A stretch of 5,252 bases of DNA from assembly GCA_027364495.1 (NCBI GenBank), contig DAHXPE010000332.1, positions 1 through 5,252 on the forward strand, written 5' to 3'. The notes below the pieces were generated by a model. It saw nothing but the letters and a program-made list of their open reading frames with translations. It was not told where the DNA came from and did no database searches. Below, in pieces: positions 4,967 to 5,252 of this stretch. Numbering within the stretch: position 1 is the first letter of the stretch; each line of letters begins with the position of its first letter. The translations under genes and the position numbers were made by a program. The stretch comes from Candidatus Heimdallarchaeota archaeon. Lineage in GTDB: Archaea; Asgardarchaeota; Heimdallarchaeia; Hodarchaeales; LC-3.

Positions 4967-5252
4967 TGAATCCTTAACAGAGAAATCCTCATCAACAAAA
5001 TCAATAGTTTCGACATTTTTGCTCTTAAAAGAAACTATTATGCTGAATGTAATTAGTATTTTACCAACTTGACCTTGAAAAGATTGGCCATCACCAACTT
5101 GTTCACAAGCAGAGACATGACGATAGTTGGCAGTACGAAGGACATACTGTGGAGGAGACTAAATTAGATAATTTCATAAGGTCCTACTATTTTTGAATGA
5201 AGGTAATTTTTCAATTGAACAGATGAAATTTGATAAGTCTTCAGCTCTTTAT
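4967..5252. other. Right-edge region without a confident gene
   Basis: No frame here has a start and a stop that make a convincing gene. The minus frame of the 105-codon ORF stays open from 4967 to 5158. A second minus frame is open from the right edge to TAA at 5164-5166 (28 codons, ending IVGPYEII) and could be the C-terminus of a gene outside the window. A plus frame of 45-50 codons is open from 5053. The part 5060-5160 is visibly richer in G and C than its surroundings and contains ACCAACTTG twice, 30 bp apart (5063 and 5093). It may be a decayed or transferred gene piece. Confidence 0.35.

Noticed and set aside
5053..5145. Minus-strand 30-codon frame beginning MSFVLPTIVMSLLV that superficially resembles the first helix of a MATE-type transporter
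   Set aside because: The resemblance covers one hydrophobic stretch only. Flanking residues do not fit and the longer overlapping frame competes for the same DNA.
5053..5193. Plus-strand open frame of about 45 codons ending in IRSYYF
   Set aside because: It lacks a start codon at its 5' end and shows no recognisable motif; the antisense frame is longer.
1..5252. CRISPR array, tRNA, rRNA or other structured RNA gene
   Set aside because: I saw no regularly spaced repeats of CRISPR length, no tRNA-like cloverleaf sequence and no conserved rRNA segment by eye. A covariance-model scan would be needed to exclude small RNAs.

Overview
The window is AT-rich and looks archaeal. The signs are a VapB antitoxin of the mostly archaeal DUF217 type, a near-perfect archaeal TATA box (TTTAAATA) placed for leaderless transcription of vapB, and few strong Shine-Dalgarno sites. 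I cannot name the lineage. An AT-rich Asgard archaeon or a methanogen-type euryarchaeon would fit, but no marker gene is present to decide.

Layout, left to right. (1) At 1-582 on the minus strand is the N-terminal part of an unrecognised multi-pass membrane protein that runs off the left edge. (2) A non-coding gap of about 255 bp follows. (3) At 838-1329 (minus) is a GNAT-type acetyltransferase. It is divergent from (4) a plus-strand gene for a small zinc-finger-like protein starting at 1391, and the 61-bp gap between them holds one A/T box equidistant from both starts.

(5) The zinc-finger-like gene is split by a complete insertion sequence of the IS66 family at 1735-3479. The element has 12-bp perfect terminal inverted repeats (GTAACTGTTTAA), one 528-aa DDE transposase, and a perfect 8-bp target duplication (CTTGTAAA at 1727-1734 and 3480-3487). 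Removing the element and one copy of the duplication restores a continuous 175-codon frame that ends at 3671. The 3' part at 3480-3671 is therefore the missing C-terminal third of the gene, not intergenic DNA. The element's own terminal GTAA provides the stop codon that truncates the upstream part to 115 aa.

(6) After a 251-bp non-coding gap with several palindromes comes a VapBC toxin-antitoxin operon on the minus strand. The antitoxin is at 4315-4542. The toxin is at 3923-4312, starts at TTG, and is probably translationally coupled. (7) The right end holds an unusual minus-strand frame, open for 169 codons (4649-5158) with no usual start codon before an internal ATG at 4966. I treat it as an uncertain, possibly 5'-damaged gene.

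The genes do not form one pathway. This is an accessory region: a mobile element, a toxin-antitoxin pair, small orphan genes and a broken gene. The best-supported unusual observation is the very recent-looking IS66 insertion and the reconstructable gene it interrupts.
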